Below, in pieces: positions 47,116 through 57,229 of a DNA stretch of 64,000 nucleotides. The notes beneath the pieces were generated by a model, which worked only from the letters and a program-made list of their open reading frames with translations, made no database searches and was not told the DNA's origin. Made by a program: the position numbers and the translations under genes. The stretch's first letter is position 1, and each line of letters opens with the position of its first letter. The stretch is from Cupriavidus gilardii (lineage in GTDB: Bacteria; Pseudomonadota; Gammaproteobacteria; Burkholderiales; Burkholderiaceae), in the NCBI RefSeq assembly GCF_008801915.1, contig NZ_VZOV01000006.1, positions 124,001 to 188,000 on the forward strand, given 5' to 3'.

Positions 47116-47712
47116 ATGACTCAGCCCATCGACTTGCAAGCGTTCGATCTCTTCGAGTTCTGCCGGTCCTCGGGCTCGGCGGCCGGCGAGATCGCGGCGC
47201 GTGAATTGCCGCGCATCATAGCCGAGACCTCCGCCGAAGCGCCAGCCTCGGCCCCGGACGAACGGTTCCGCTACACGATGAGCGGTTCCGCCCAGGACGA
47301 AGCGGCCGAGCCCGGCAAGCCGGCGCGCCGGCGCCTGTTTCTCGATCTGGCGGTGCAGGGCAGCATGTGGCTGAACTGTCAGCGTTGTCTGGCGGTCTAC
47401 GCCGAGCCGATCTCGACCGCGACCCGGTTCGAGGTGGTGGCCAGCGAAGCCGAGGCCGATGCCGCGCCGATGGACGACGACGAGATCGATGTCATCGCGG
47501 GCTCGCGCCGATTCGATCTGCTGGCGCTGATCGAGGACGAGATCCTGCTGTCGCTGCCGGTGGCGCCGAAGCACGAGGTCTGCCCCGAAGTCCATGAGAG
47601 CCTGGTCACCGGAGCCGACGGCAGCGTCGAACCGGAACCCGAGGACGAGCAGGAAGAAGAAAAGCGGCCGTCGCCCTTTGCGGCGCTGGCCAGTCTGAAG
47701 ACGAAGCACTGA
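47116..47712 (+). CDS. yceD: YceD family protein (DUF177)
   Basis: YceD proteins are linked to 23S rRNA metabolism in bacteria and plants, and are nearly always encoded before rpmF, as here. The 198-residue protein has the conserved central part MWLNCQRCLAVYAEPI with the CxxC pair, the acidic stretch DDDEIDVIAGSRRFDLLALIEDEILLSLP and HEVC near the end. The C-terminus is very acidic (PEPEDEQEEEK). The ATG at 47116 is preferred to an in-frame TTG at 47080. Confidence 0.92.
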   Translation: MTQPIDLQAFDLFEFCRSSGSAAGEIAARELPRIIAETSAEAPASAPDERFRYTMSGSAQDEAAEPGKPARRRLFLDLAVQGSMWLNCQRCLAVYAEPISTATRFEVVASEAEADAAPMDDDEIDVIAGSRRFDLLALIEDEILLSLPVAPKHEVCPEVHESLVTGADGSVEPEPEDEQEEEKRPSPFAALASLKTKH

Positions 47713-47844
47713 CGCGCGGACCAGGTCCGCGGCGGCGCGCTTCGGCAGTAACAACGTCGTACCGTAATCAGCATCCGGCCGGGCCCGGCTACGCCTCGTG
47801 CAGGATGCGTGTGTTAATATCCGCAAATTCTCCAAGGAGTCATC

Positions 47845-48024
47845 ATGGCTGTTCAACAGAACAAGAAGTCGCCGTCCAAGCGCGGCATGCATCGTTCGCA
47901 CGATCACCTGTCCGTCGCGCCGCTGGCAGTCGAGCCGACCACCGGTGAAACGCACCTGCGTCACCACGTCAGCCCGAACGGCTACTACCGTGGCCGCAAG
48001 GTCGTCAAGACCAAGAACGACTGA
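47845..48024 (+). CDS. rpmF: 50S ribosomal protein L32
   Basis: The 59-residue protein starts [20 protein letters not shown] and ends KVVKTKND, typical of L32. The zinc-binding cysteines of some L32 proteins are absent. The ATG has AAGGAG as ribosome site at 47834-47839. It follows yceD by 132 bp and is closed by a hairpin terminator before plsX. Confidence 0.97.
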   Translation: MAVQQNKKSPSKRGMHRSHDHLSVAPLAVEPTTGETHLRHHVSPNGYYRGRKVVKTKND

Positions 48025-48084
48025 CGCATTCGCTCGGCGTGACGCTGCGTCCCGCACGCGCTTGCAGGTAGAAGACATACAAAG

Positions 48085-48111
48085 AAGCGGCAAACTCCTT
48101 GCCGCTTTTTT
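48085..48111 (+). terminator. Rho-independent terminator of rpmF
   Basis: A 9-bp perfect stem AAGCGGCAA/TTGCCGCTT (48085-48093 and 48099-48107) has a 5-base loop and six T residues (48106-48111). It partly separates ribosomal from fatty-acid gene expression. Confidence 0.9.
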
Positions 48112-48198
48112 GTTGGCCGCGGCAAGCGTGAACGCTGGCGCCGCTTTCCCTGCGAGGCCTCCGCAGCGCGGATTCGGCGCCTCGCGCATCAGCAAACA

Positions 48199-49278
48199 AT
48201 GACGATCAAACTCGCTATCGACTGCATGGGTGGCGATCACGGCGTGTCCGTGACGGTGCCGGCGGCGATCAGTTTTCTTGCCGCCCACGAGGATGCCGAG
48301 ATGGTGCTCGTGGGGCGGCCGGATGCCATCGAGCCGCAGCTGCGCAAGCTGCACGCGCTGAACCATCCGCGCGTGACCGTGGTGGCCGCCACCGAAGTGA
48401 TCACGATGGACGACCCGGTCGAGGTCGCGCTGCGCAAGAAGAAGGATTCCTCGATGCGCGTCGCGGTGACCCAGGTCAAGGAAGGCCGCGCCGACGCCTG
48501 CATCTCGGCCGGCAATACCGGCGCGCTGATGGCCGTGTCGCGCTATGTGCTCAAGACGCTCGAAGGCATCGAGCGCCCGGCCATCGCCACCACCATTCCG
48601 AACGAACAGGGCTGGGGCACCACGGTGCTGGACCTGGGCGCCAACGCCGACTGCGAACCCGAACATCTGCTGCAATTTGCCCGCATGGCCGAGGCCATGG
48701 TCGCGGTGGTCGACCACAAGGAACACCCGACGGTCGGCCTGCTGAACATCGGCGAGGAAGTGATCAAGGGCAACGAGGTGGTCAAGCGCGCCGGCGAACT
48801 GCTGCGCGCCTCGGAGCTGAACTTCTACGGCAACGTCGAGGGCAACGACATCTTCAAGGGCACCACCGACATCGTGGTGTGCGACGGCTTCGTCGGCAAC
48901 GTGGCGCTCAAGAGCACCGAGGGCCTGGCCAAGATGATCGGCAGCATGATCAAGGAGGAATTCACGCGCTCCTGGTTCACCAAGCTGCTGGCCGGCATCG
49001 CGATGCCGGTGCTGACGCGGCTGGCGCGCCGGCTCGATCCGGCCCGCTACAACGGCGCCTCGCTGCTCGGGCTGCGCGGGCTGGTGATCAAGAGCCACGG
49101 TTCCGCCGATGCCCACTCTTTTGAGTGGGCTATCAAACGCGGGTATGATGCGGCCAGGAATGGCGTCATCGCCCGGATTTCGCAGGCGTTCGCCAACAAG
49201 ACGAGCACCGCGGGCACCGCATCCGCGGGCCAGGAGACAGACCCGCCCGACGCGGGTCGCAGCGCACACGCCGCATGA
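48199..49278 (+). CDS. plsX: Phosphate acyltransferase PlsX
   Basis: PlsX converts acyl-ACP to acyl-phosphate for phospholipid synthesis and is peripheral to the membrane. The 359-residue protein starts [15 protein letters not shown] and has [22 protein letters not shown] and [15 protein letters not shown], as expected for the family. It begins the plsX-fabH-fabD-fabG run, 88 bp after the rpmF terminator. Confidence 0.96.
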   Translation: MTIKLAIDCMGGDHGVSVTVPAAISFLAAHEDAEMVLVGRPDAIEPQLRKLHALNHPRVTVVAATEVITMDDPVEVALRKKKDSSMRVAVTQVKEGRADACISAGNTGALMAVSRYVLKTLEGIERPAIATTIPNEQGWGTTVLDLGANADCEPEHLLQFARMAEAMVAVVDHKEHPTVGLLNIGEEVIKGNEVVKRAGELLRASELNFYGNVEGNDIFKGTTDIVVCDGFVGNVALKSTEGLAKMIGSMIKEEFTRSWFTKLLAGIAMPVLTRLARRLDPARYNGASLLGLRGLVIKSHGSADAHSFEWAIKRGYDAARNGVIARISQAFANKTSTAGTASAGQETDPPDAGRSAHAA

Positions 49279-49410
49279 TCCTGCCCAGCATTACCGAGGC
49301 AGCGGCGATGCCGGTGCCCCTGGTCCCACGCCTCGTGCGCCAGCACCGGCCAGGCCGGCATGCCGCCGCGCCGGGGTCGCGCTGAGTCCGGCAATACGAT
49401 CCGACACCAC

Positions 49411-50391
49411 ATGACAAGCTACGCAAAAATCATCGGCACGGGGAGCTACCTGCCTCCGCGGCGCGTCACCAATCACGAGCTCGCGGCGCAGCTGGCCGAG
49501 AAGGGCATCGAGACCAGCGACGAGTGGATCGTCTCGCGCAGCGGCATCTCGGCGCGCCACTGGGCCGAGCCCGATGTCACCAGCAGCGATCTGGCGGTCA
49601 AGGCGGCCGAGCGCGCGCTGGAAGCGGCCGGCATCGACCGGCAGCAGATCGACCTGATCATCGTCGCCACCTCGACGCCGGACTACGTATTTCCGAGCAC
49701 CGCCTGCCTGGTGCAGCAGAAGCTCGGCATCACCAACCACTGCGCGGCGTTCGACCTGCAGGCGGTCTGCTCCGGCTTTGCCTATGCGCTGGCCACCGCG
49801 GACAAGTTCATCCGCAGCGGCTCGCATCGCAACGTGCTGCTGATCGGCGCCGAAGTGTTCTCGCGCATCCTCGACTTCAACGATCGCACCACCTGCGTGC
49901 TGTTCGGCGACGGCGCCGGCGCGGTGGTGCTGACCGCGTCGGACGAGCCCGGCGTGATGTCCTCGGCGATGCATGCCGACGGCAGCCACGTCGATATCCT
50001 GTGCGTGCCGGGCAATGTCGCGGCCGGCAATATCACCGGCAATGCGTTCCTGCACATGGATGGCCAGGCGGTGTTCAAGCTCGCCGTCAGCGTGCTCGAC
50101 AAGGTCGCGCGCGAGACGCTGGCCGCGGCCGATTTTCCGGCCGAGAAGCTCGACTGGCTGATTCCTCACCAGGCCAATATCCGCATCATGCAGGGCACCG
50201 CGAAGAAGCTGGGCCTGCCGCTCGAGCGCATGATCGCGACCGTGCACGAACACGGCAACACGTCGGCCGCATCGATTCCGCTGGCGCTCGACGTCGCGGT
50301 GCGCGACGGGCGCATTCGCCCCGGCCACCACGTGCTGATGGAAGGCGTGGGCGGCGGTTTCACCTGGGGCGCGGTGCTGCTGCGTATGTAA
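49411..50391 (+). CDS. fabH: Beta-ketoacyl-ACP synthase III
   Basis: FabH starts fatty-acid synthesis by condensing acetyl-CoA with malonyl-ACP. The 326-residue enzyme has the triad Cys120 ([11 protein letters not shown]), His253 (IPHQANIRI) and Asn283 (HGNTSAAS). The ATG at 49411 gives the family start ([16 protein letters not shown]); it lacks a strong ribosome site, and the frame is open 17 codons upstream. It lies between plsX and fabD. Confidence 0.96.
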   Translation: MTSYAKIIGTGSYLPPRRVTNHELAAQLAEKGIETSDEWIVSRSGISARHWAEPDVTSSDLAVKAAERALEAAGIDRQQIDLIIVATSTPDYVFPSTACLVQQKLGITNHCAAFDLQAVCSGFAYALATADKFIRSGSHRNVLLIGAEVFSRILDFNDRTTCVLFGDGAGAVVLTASDEPGVMSSAMHADGSHVDILCVPGNVAAGNITGNAFLHMDGQAVFKLAVSVLDKVARETLAAADFPAEKLDWLIPHQANIRIMQGTAKKLGLPLERMIATVHEHGNTSAASIPLALDVAVRDGRIRPGHHVLMEGVGGGFTWGAVLLRM

Positions 50392-50490
50392 TTCGCAAGC
50401 TGGTGCCAGCCATCGGCGCGCGGCACGATGATGTGCGCGGCCGATGCGCGATGGCGCCGACGATTCCATTTTCAAACCGATCGGAAACCG

Positions 50491-51423
50491 ATGAAATTCT
50501 CATTCGTCTTCCCCGGCCAAGGCTCGCAGTCGGTCGGAATGCTCAATGCCTTCGCCGACAACCCGGTGGTGCGCGCGACGCTGCAGGAAGCGTCCGACGC
50601 GCTGGGCCAGGACCTGGCGCGCCTGATCGCCGAAGGGCCGGCCGAAGAGCTGAACCTGACCACCAACACCCAGCCGGTGATGCTGACCGCCGCGGTGGCG
50701 ATCTACCGTGCCTGGCGCGAGGCCGGCGGCCCGGCCCCGGCGCTGGTGGCCGGCCATAGCCTCGGCGAGTATTCGGCGCTGGTCGCCGCCGGCGTGATTC
50801 CCTTTGCCGACGCGGTGCCGCTGGTGCGCTTCCGCGCCCAGGCGATGCAGGAAGCGGTGCCGGTGGGCGAGGGCGGCATGGCCGCGATCCTCGGCCTGTC
50901 CGACGACGACGTGCGCGCCGCCTGCGCCGAGGCCTCGGCGGCCGGCGTGGTCGAAGCGGTCAATTTCAATGCGCCGGCGCAGGTCGTGATCGCCGGCGCC
51001 AAGGCAGCGGTCGAGAAGGCCTGCGAGATCGCCAAGGCCAAGGGTGCCAAGCGTGCGCTGCCGCTGCCGGTGTCGGCACCGTTCCATTCGTCGCTGCTCA
51101 AGCCCGCATCGGACCGCCTGCGCGAGCGCATGGCCGGCCTGAAGTTCTCGGCGCCGTCGATTCCGCTGATCAACAACGTCGACGTCGCCATCGTCGACGA
51201 TCCCGAGGCGATCAAGGATGCGCTGGTGCGCCAGGCCGCGGCGCCGGTGCGCTGGGTCGAGTCGGTGCAGAAGATGGCCGCCGACGGCGTCACCCATGTG
51301 ATCGAATGCGGTCCGGGCAAGGTGCTGGCCGGGCTGACCAAGCGCATCGACGGCAATCTGGTCGGCGGCGCGATCGTCGATCCGGCCTCGCTGCAGGACA
51401 CGCTGGCGCTGGTGCGCGGCTGA
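50491..51423 (+). CDS. fabD: Malonyl-CoA--ACP transacylase
   Basis: FabD loads malonyl groups onto ACP. The 310-residue protein has the nucleophile Ser90 in GHSLGEYSAL and begins MKFSFVFPGQGSQSVGM. The conserved SAPFHSSLL carries the catalytic His. The start is the ATG at 50491 with a GGAAACC site. It follows fabH by 99 bp and precedes fabG by 33 bp. Confidence 0.96.
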   Translation: MKFSFVFPGQGSQSVGMLNAFADNPVVRATLQEASDALGQDLARLIAEGPAEELNLTTNTQPVMLTAAVAIYRAWREAGGPAPALVAGHSLGEYSALVAAGVIPFADAVPLVRFRAQAMQEAVPVGEGGMAAILGLSDDDVRAACAEASAAGVVEAVNFNAPAQVVIAGAKAAVEKACEIAKAKGAKRALPLPVSAPFHSSLLKPASDRLRERMAGLKFSAPSIPLINNVDVAIVDDPEAIKDALVRQAAAPVRWVESVQKMAADGVTHVIECGPGKVLAGLTKRIDGNLVGGAIVDPASLQDTLALVRG

Positions 51424-51456
51424 TCCGCACGCACCGCAACAAGGAGAAACAACGGG

Positions 51457-52206
51457 ATGAGCAAGACCCTGGACAATCAGGTCGCGCTGGTGACGGGCGC
51501 CTCGCGCGGCATCGGCCGCGCGATCGCGCTGGAACTGGCCCGGCAGGGCGCGCTGGTGATCGGCACGGCCACCAGCGAAAAGGGCGCCGCCGCGATTGGC
51601 GAGTACCTGGCCGCCGAGCAACTCAAGGGCGCCGGCGCGGTGCTCGACGTCAACGACGCGGCACGCTGCGAGGCGCTGATCGACGAGATCGTCAAGAATC
51701 ACGGCGGCATCCACATCCTCGTCAACAATGCCGGCATCACGCAGGACCAGCTGGCGATGCGGATGAAGGACGAGGACTGGAGCGCGGTGATCGATACCAA
51801 CCTGACGGCGGTGTTCCGCCTGTCGCGCGGTGTGCTGCGGCCGATGATGAAGGCGCGCGGCGGACGCATCATCAACATCACCTCGGTGGTCGGTTCGACC
51901 GGCAACCCGGGCCAGATGAACTATGCTGCGGCCAAGGCGGGCGTGGAAGGCATGACGCGGGCGCTGGCCCGCGAAATCGGCAGCCGCAACATCACCGTCA
52001 ATTGCGTCGCACCGGGGTTTATCGATACCGATATGACCAAGGTGCTGTCGGAAGAGCAGCATGCCGCGCTCAAGACCCAGATTCCGCTCGGCAGGCTCGG
52101 TCAGCCGGAGGACATCGCCAACGCGGTGGCTTTCCTGGCCGGTCCGCAGGCGGCTTATGTGACCGGCACCACGCTGCATGTCAACGGTGGCATGTATATG
52201 AACTGA
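51457..52206 (+). CDS. fabG: 3-oxoacyl-ACP reductase
   Basis: FabG reduces beta-ketoacyl-ACP with NADPH in each elongation round. The 249-residue short-chain dehydrogenase has the cofactor loop VTGASRGIGRAIALELA and the catalytic Ser143, Tyr156 and Lys160 (ITSVVGS and NYAAAKAG). The C-terminal YVTGTTLHVNGGMYMN is typical. A GC-rich terminator follows directly after the stop. Confidence 0.97.
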   Translation: MSKTLDNQVALVTGASRGIGRAIALELARQGALVIGTATSEKGAAAIGEYLAAEQLKGAGAVLDVNDAARCEALIDEIVKNHGGIHILVNNAGITQDQLAMRMKDEDWSAVIDTNLTAVFRLSRGVLRPMMKARGGRIINITSVVGSTGNPGQMNYAAAKAGVEGMTRALAREIGSRNITVNCVAPGFIDTDMTKVLSEEQHAALKTQIPLGRLGQPEDIANAVAFLAGPQAAYVTGTTLHVNGGMYMN

Positions 52207-52241
52207 GGGGGGCGCGACGCCTTGGCGTCACCCCCTTTTTT
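52207..52241 (+). terminator. Rho-independent terminator of fabG
   Basis: GGGGG with CCCCC (52208-52212 and 52231-52235) and an inner GACGCC/GGCGTC (52216-52221 and 52224-52229) form a stem with a small internal bulge, followed by six T residues (52236-52241). It begins at the fabG stop codon. Confidence 0.85.
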
Positions 52242-52302
52242 AGAAGAACGGGCGCATTTCTTGCGAAAGACTGCGGACGGCATTTTCAGAGGCCAAACCT
52301 GC

Positions 52303-52308
52303 TAAAAT
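52303..52308 (+). promoter_or_regulatory. Possible -10 box of acpP
   Basis: TAAAAT in CTGCTAAAATGCGCC, 38 bp before the acpP ATG and after the fabG terminator. It implies separate, probably strong, acpP transcription. No good -35 was seen. Confidence 0.45.
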
Positions 52309-52345
52309 GCGCCCACTTTTTTGTCGAACTTCCCTGGAGGGCTAA

Positions 52346-52585
<240 letters not shown>

Positions 52586-52607
52586 GCCTGTCGTATCCGG
52601 ATTCCGG

Positions 52608-52662
52608 GCCACAGAAAACGGGCAGAGGGGTCGCCAGATCCCGTTGTGCCGTTTTCTGTGGC
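52608..52662 (+). terminator. Large hairpin between acpP and fabF
   Basis: A perfect 14-bp stem GCCACAGAAAACGG/CCGTTTTCTGTGGC (52608-52621 and 52649-52662) encloses 27 bases, in which GGG/CCC can pair again. It is followed by TTTCGTTTG. The loop is longer and the T-run poorer than in a standard terminator, so attenuation, mRNA stabilisation or an RNase site are possible roles. Confidence 0.6.
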
Positions 52663-52883
52663 TTTCGTTTGTTCGAGCAAGCGGAGTTGCGGTGGGGCCG
52701 AAGCTGGCTCCATCATCGGCCATCGTGCCGCCGAACTGCCGGCCGGGATTCGCGCCGTCGGTCCGGCCGGCAGATTGGCCGGTGCGCCGGCCTGCCGGCG
52801 CGGCGGAATCGCCTTGGCGCCTTGACGGTGCCGCGGGCTTCCCGCCCGTTCCGCCTTGCCTCATCCACCCGTAGGAAATCATA

Positions 52884-54116
52884 GTGAGCCGTCGTCGCGT
52901 CGTCGTCACCGGGCTCGGCCTTGTGTCTCCGGTCGGAAACACGGTTGCCGAAGGCTGGGCCAATCTGGTTGCCGGCAAGTCCGGCATTGCCACCATCACC
53001 AAATTCGATCACTCCGCGCTGGCCGTGCATTTCGCCGGCGAAGTGAAGGGCTTCAACGTCGAGGATTACATTCCCGCCAAGGAAGCCCGCCATATGGATA
53101 CCTTCATCCACTATGGCATCGCGGCCGGCACCCAGGCCCTGCGCGACAGCGGCCTGGAAGTGACCGAGGCCAACGCCGATCGCATCGGCGTGCTGGTCGG
53201 CTCGGGCATCGGCGGCCTGCCCATGATCGAGGACACGCACGCGGAACTGACCAATCGCGGTCCGCGGCGGATTTCGCCGTTCTTCGTGCCCGGTTCGATC
53301 ATCAACATGATCTCCGGCCACCTGTCGATCAACCACAACCTGAAGGGCCCGAACCTGGCCGCCGTGACCGCCTGCACCACCGGCTTGCACAGCATCGGCC
53401 TGGCCGCGCGCCTGATCGAGGCCGGCGACGCCGACGCGATGCTGGCCGGCGGCGCGGAATCGACTGTATCGCCGCTCGGTATCGGCGGTTTTGCCGCGGC
53501 CCGTGCGCTGTCGACCCGCAACGACGATCCGGCGGCCGCCTCGCGTCCGTGGGATGTCGACCGCGACGGCTTTGTGCTGGGCGAGGGCGCCGGCGTGATG
53601 ATGCTCGAGGAATACGAGTCGGCCAAGGCGCGCGGCGCCAAGATCTATGCCGAGCTGTCGGGCTTCGGCATGAGCGGCGATGCGTTCCACATGACGGCGC
53701 CGAATACCGACGGTCCGCGCCGCTGCATGGTCAATGCGCTGAAGAACGCGGGCGTCAATCCGGACGAAGTCGATTATCTGAACGCGCACGGCACCTCGAC
53801 GCCGCTGGGCGACAAGAACGAGTCCGACGCAATCAAGCTGGCCTTCGGCGAACACGCCTACAAGATCGCGGTGAACTCGACCAAGTCGATGACCGGCCAT
53901 CTGCTGGGCGGCGCCGGCGGCCTGGAGTCGGTCTTCACGGTGCTGGCCCTGCATCACCAGGTCGCGCCGCCGACGATCAACATCTTCAATCAGGACCCCG
54001 AGTGCGATCTCGATTACGTGCCGAACACCGCGCGTGAAATGAAGATCGACGTAGCCGTCAAGAACAACTTCGGCTTCGGCGGTACCAACGGCACGCTCGT
54101 CTTCCGTCGTGCCTGA
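52884..54116 (+). CDS. fabF: Beta-ketoacyl-ACP synthase II
   Basis: FabF elongates acyl-ACP and makes the temperature-dependent cis-vaccenate step. The 410-residue enzyme starts at GTG ([19 protein letters not shown]), with AGGAAA upstream. The nucleophile is Cys164 in [12 protein letters not shown], and the two catalytic His residues lie in HGTSTPLGD and [12 protein letters not shown]. The stop overlaps a possible GTG start of the next gene by 8 bp. Confidence 0.97.
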   Translation: MSRRRVVVTGLGLVSPVGNTVAEGWANLVAGKSGIATITKFDHSALAVHFAGEVKGFNVEDYIPAKEARHMDTFIHYGIAAGTQALRDSGLEVTEANADRIGVLVGSGIGGLPMIEDTHAELTNRGPRRISPFFVPGSIINMISGHLSINHNLKGPNLAAVTACTTGLHSIGLAARLIEAGDADAMLAGGAESTVSPLGIGGFAAARALSTRNDDPAAASRPWDVDRDGFVLGEGAGVMMLEEYESAKARGAKIYAELSGFGMSGDAFHMTAPNTDGPRRCMVNALKNAGVNPDEVDYLNAHGTSTPLGDKNESDAIKLAFGEHAYKIAVNSTKSMTGHLLGGAGGLESVFTVLALHHQVAPPTINIFNQDPECDLDYVPNTAREMKIDVAVKNNFGFGGTNGTLVFRRA

Positions 54117-54615
54117 AGCCGGCGCCCGCCGGCCGCTCCCTTGCTTCCCGTTCCCGGGGCGTCATCCGCAGCGTTGGCTGCTGATGGCGTTCCTGGGCTG
54201 CGAGCTTGCCGCGTTGCTGTGGCTGCTGTGGCGGGCGGAACAGGGGTGGCGGGCGGGCGAGACGGCGCCGCTGTGGTGGGCGGTGCTCGCGGCGGCGGCC
54301 ACGCTGTCGGGTGTCCGCGCGTGGCGAGCCGCATGGTTGGCGGCGGCATGCCGCCTTGTCCGGATCGCGCCGGGCGGTTCGGCGACGGAGATCGTGGTCG
54401 CGTTGCCCGAGGGCGCCGAAGCGCGGGCCCGGGTCATGGCGTGCTGGCAGTTGGGTAGTGTCGCCTCGGTGCTGCGCCTGGCGCCCGCGCAAGCCGACGT
54501 GCCGCGCGTGCTGCTGATTGGGAGCGCTGGCGTTCCCGATGGCCGCGATGAAGCGGCCGATGCCTCGCGGCGGGCGCTGCTGCGCGCACTGCATGGGGCG
54601 CCGGGATCGCTTTGA
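54109..54615 (+). CDS. Hypothetical protein with two membrane helices, between fabF and rpoE
   Basis: The family is not recognised with certainty. The 168-residue frame has two predicted membrane helices (about residues 23-41 and 54-75), followed by a soluble Ala/Arg-rich part ([34 protein letters not shown]). The layout, short N-terminus with two helices then a small soluble domain, recalls YgfX/CptA-like proteins, but no diagnostic motif was seen. The GTG at 54109 overlaps the fabF stop (GTGCCTGA), implying coupling; the ATG at 54184 is an alternative. The codon use resembles its neighbours, supporting a real gene. Confidence 0.65.
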   Translation: MPEAGARRPLPCFPFPGRHPQRWLLMAFLGCELAALLWLLWRAEQGWRAGETAPLWWAVLAAAATLSGVRAWRAAWLAAACRLVRIAPGGSATEIVVALPEGAEARARVMACWQLGSVASVLRLAPAQADVPRVLLIGSAGVPDGRDEAADASRRALLRALHGAPGSL

Positions 54616-54741
54616 ACGCGGCAGGCGACATGATTGGCGGCCCAAGCGGTGCCGCTTAATGCATACTGACGCCCGGTGGCATTCGCCACCGCTGTCAATA
54701 CGCTTTTCGCTCCGCGGTCGTTTCGCGGGGTGCGGCGTAGG

Positions 54742-54747
54742 TAAAAT
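54742..54747 (+). promoter_or_regulatory. Possible -10 box of the rpoE operon
   Basis: TAAAAT in GTAGGTAAAATACAAC, 54 bp before the rpoE GTG. No good sigma-70 -35 and no clear GAACTT/TCTGA sigma-E site were seen in the 185-bp gap. Confidence 0.35.
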
Positions 54748-54800
54748 ACAACGTTTGTTTTGACGGCGATACCAAGAGATACACTGCAGGTGAACTATTC

Positions 54801-55400
54801 GTGAGCGAACGCGAAGCCGACCAGCTCCTTGTTGAACGCGTCCAGCAGGGCGACAAGCGGGCCTTTGAACTGCTGGTGGCCAAATACCACCGCAAGATCA
54901 TCCGGTTGATCTCGCGTCTGGTCAGGGACCCCGCTGAAGTCGAGGATGTGGCGCAGGATGCCTTTATCAAGGCATATCGCGCCTTGCCCCAATTCCGCGG
55001 GGAATCGGCGTTCTACACCTGGCTGTACCGGATCGCTGTCAACACGGCCAAGAACTACCTGGCCACGCAAGGCCGGCGGCCCGAAGCGTCCAGCGACATC
55101 GATGCCGAAGAGGCTGAAACTTTTGCGGATGGTGAGCAACTAAGGGATATCAATACGCCGGAGTCGATGCTCCATACGCGCCAGGTGGCGGACACCGTCA
55201 ACCGCGCCATGGAGGCCCTGCCGGAAGAATTGCGAACCGCCATCACGCTGCGCGAGATCGAAGGCCTCAGTTACGAGGAAATCGCCGAAGCGATGGGGTG
55301 TCCGATCGGTACGGTCAGATCGCGCATTTTCCGGGCACGCGAAGCGATTGCGGAAAAATTGCGCCCGCTGCTGGGAACGGCAGAGGGCAAGCGGTGGTAG
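54801..55400 (+). CDS. rpoE: RNA polymerase sigma factor RpoE (ECF, sigma-24)
   Basis: RpoE directs the envelope-stress response. The 199-residue protein has sigma-2 (VAKYHRKIIRLISRLVRDPAEVEDVAQDAFIKAY, about residues 26-59, with the YRALPQF and WLYRIAVNTAKNYL segments) and sigma-4 (LPEELRTAITLREIEGLSYEEIAEAMGCPIGTVRSR, about 145-180). The start is GTG with an AGGTGA site. It is followed by rseA, rseB and a DegP-type protease, the standard control module. Confidence 0.97.
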   Translation: MSEREADQLLVERVQQGDKRAFELLVAKYHRKIIRLISRLVRDPAEVEDVAQDAFIKAYRALPQFRGESAFYTWLYRIAVNTAKNYLATQGRRPEASSDIDAEEAETFADGEQLRDINTPESMLHTRQVADTVNRAMEALPEELRTAITLREIEGLSYEEIAEAMGCPIGTVRSRIFRAREAIAEKLRPLLGTAEGKRW

Positions 55401-55508
55401 AAGTCAAAGACATGTCGTGCGGCCAGCGTTGCAGCCTGCTCCTGCATCGAGAAGCGACAGTATTGTGACGGGATTGTTCGGTGTTCGATGGTTATCGAGG
55501 GGTTGGAA

Positions 55509-56147
55509 ATGGGTCAGGCTCACAGGCAATCGGTTCATGCGCCCGAGGCAGCGGAGCAGATTTCCGCATTGATCGACGGCGAACTGGCGCCGCATGAATT
55601 CGAGGCCGTGCTGGCGCTCGCCAAGAGCGAGCCGGGCCAGGAGCAATGGTCGGTGTTCCAGTTGATCGGCGACACGCTGCGTTCCGAGGATCTCGCCCAT
55701 GCCGGCTCGACCGCGGCTTTCGTGTCGCGCTTTGCGAGCCGTCTCGAAGACGAGCCGCACCTGCTGGCGCCGGCCGCGCTGGCCGATGCGCCGGTCCGCC
55801 GCCATCGTCTTCTGCTGCGCCCGTCGTGGGTGCGCCGCGTGATGCCGGGCACTGCGATCGCGGCTGCCGTCGCGGCAGTCAGCTGGGTGGTCGTGCCGCA
55901 GATGCGCGATGCCGATCCGGCCGCGCCCGGCGCCATCGTGGCCAGCACCAGTGAAGGCGTCCCCGCGGCGCCCAAGGCCAGCGGCGTGCTGACCGTCGCG
56001 GCCGACGCCGGCCAGATGATTCGCGATCCGCGCCTGGACGAGTACCTGCGGGTTCACCGGGTGTCCGTGACGACCAATGCCATGGTGCCCACCATGCGCA
56101 ACGTCGCCAATAGTGCAAGCTTCTCTCAGGACAACACGCAGGAATAA
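55509..56147 (+). CDS. rseA: Anti-sigma-E factor RseA
   Basis: RseA holds RpoE at the membrane until it is cut by regulated proteolysis. The 212-residue protein has the cytoplasmic anti-sigma domain (ISALIDGELAPHEFEAVL, WSVFQLIGDTLRSEDL) and one membrane helix at about residues 115-133 (MPGTAIAAAVAAVSWVVVPQ), then a periplasmic domain. The ATG at 55509 has GAGGGG six bases upstream; another ATG at 55488 is in frame. The stop overlaps the rseB start (TAATG). Confidence 0.93.
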   Translation: MGQAHRQSVHAPEAAEQISALIDGELAPHEFEAVLALAKSEPGQEQWSVFQLIGDTLRSEDLAHAGSTAAFVSRFASRLEDEPHLLAPAALADAPVRRHRLLLRPSWVRRVMPGTAIAAAVAAVSWVVVPQMRDADPAAPGAIVASTSEGVPAAPKASGVLTVAADAGQMIRDPRLDEYLRVHRVSVTTNAMVPTMRNVANSASFSQDNTQE

Positions 56148-57229
56148 TGCCGGACATGCAAAAAGGATGGGCGCCCGCCCATGCAGCGGGCGCGCAAGGA
56201 ATAAGGGCCCTGAGGAGGTCCTTTTTTCTCGCCTTGTGCCTGACGGCCGCGGTGGCGACGGCGCAAACGCCCGAGCCCACGCTGGCGCGCCGCGATGCCG
56301 CGGCCTGGCTTGGCAAGATTCACCGCGCCGCGCAGCGCGAAAACTACGTCGGTACTCTGATCTACCAGCGCGGCAGCGTCATGCATGCCTCGCGCATCCA
56401 GCATTTCAGCGACCTTGTGCACAACGAGTACGAGCGGCTCGAGACGCTCGACGGCAAGCCGCGCGAGGTGCTGCGCCAGAACGACATCGTCCATAGCCTG
56501 ATCCCCGAGGCCAAGCTTGTCGTGGTCGAGCGCCAGGACGCCAAGGACCGCTTCCCGGCATTGCTGGCCACCAACAAGGGCGACGTGCTCGATCTCTACG
56601 AGATGCGCAGGCTCTCGCCCGAGCGCGTGGCGGGCATGGAATGCGAAGTGTTCTCGCTGGTGCCGCACGACGGTGCCCGCTATGCGGTCCGCCTCTGGGC
56701 CGAGAAGCACTCGGGCCTGCTGATGCGCGCGCAGACCATCGGCGAGGGCGGCAAGGTGCTCGAGCAGGTCGCGTTCTCGCAGATCGAGATCGGCGTGCCG
56801 TCCGAAAAGCAGAAGATCCTCGGCGCGATCAAGAATGCCAGCAACTGGCAGCGCTACGAGATCAACTATCAGCCGGCCAATATCGCCGAAGAGGGCTGGC
56901 TGATCGCGGTGCCGGTCAAGGGCTTCCAGAAGATTCGCGAGGTGCGCCGCCCGCTGGGCGATTTGCGCAACCCGCAAGGCAGCGGCCGCGAGCAGGTGTT
57001 CGAGGTGCTGCAGGTCGTCTACAGCGATGGCCTGACCGGGCTGTCGGTCTTCATCGAACCGGTATCGGATCAGCGGGTGCGCCGCGAGGGCGTTGCCTCG
57101 CTGGGCGCGACCCAGGTGGTGGTGCGCAAGGTCGCCGATTTCTGGATCACCGTCGTCGGCGAGGTGCCGGCGGCCACGGTCAAGCAGTTCGCGGCCGCGG
57201 TGGAATACCGCGCGCCCAAGCCACGCTGA
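56147..57229 (+). CDS. rseB: Sigma-E regulatory protein RseB (MucB)
   Basis: RseB binds RseA in the periplasm and protects it from proteolysis until lipopolysaccharide or lipoprotein signals displace it. The 360-residue precursor has a signal peptide (about residues 22-39, RRSFFLALCLTAAVATAQT). The MucB/RseB two-domain pattern follows (YVGTLIYQRGSVMHASRIQH, the large lipid-binding domain, then DGLTGLSVFIEP). The ATG overlaps the rseA stop by one base. Confidence 0.94.
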   Translation: MPDMQKGWAPAHAAGAQGIRALRRSFFLALCLTAAVATAQTPEPTLARRDAAAWLGKIHRAAQRENYVGTLIYQRGSVMHASRIQHFSDLVHNEYERLETLDGKPREVLRQNDIVHSLIPEAKLVVVERQDAKDRFPALLATNKGDVLDLYEMRRLSPERVAGMECEVFSLVPHDGARYAVRLWAEKHSGLLMRAQTIGEGGKVLEQVAFSQIEIGVPSEKQKILGAIKNASNWQRYEINYQPANIAEEGWLIAVPVKGFQKIREVRRPLGDLRNPQGSGREQVFEVLQVVYSDGLTGLSVFIEPVSDQRVRREGVASLGATQVVVRKVADFWITVVGEVPAATVKQFAAAVEYRAPKPR

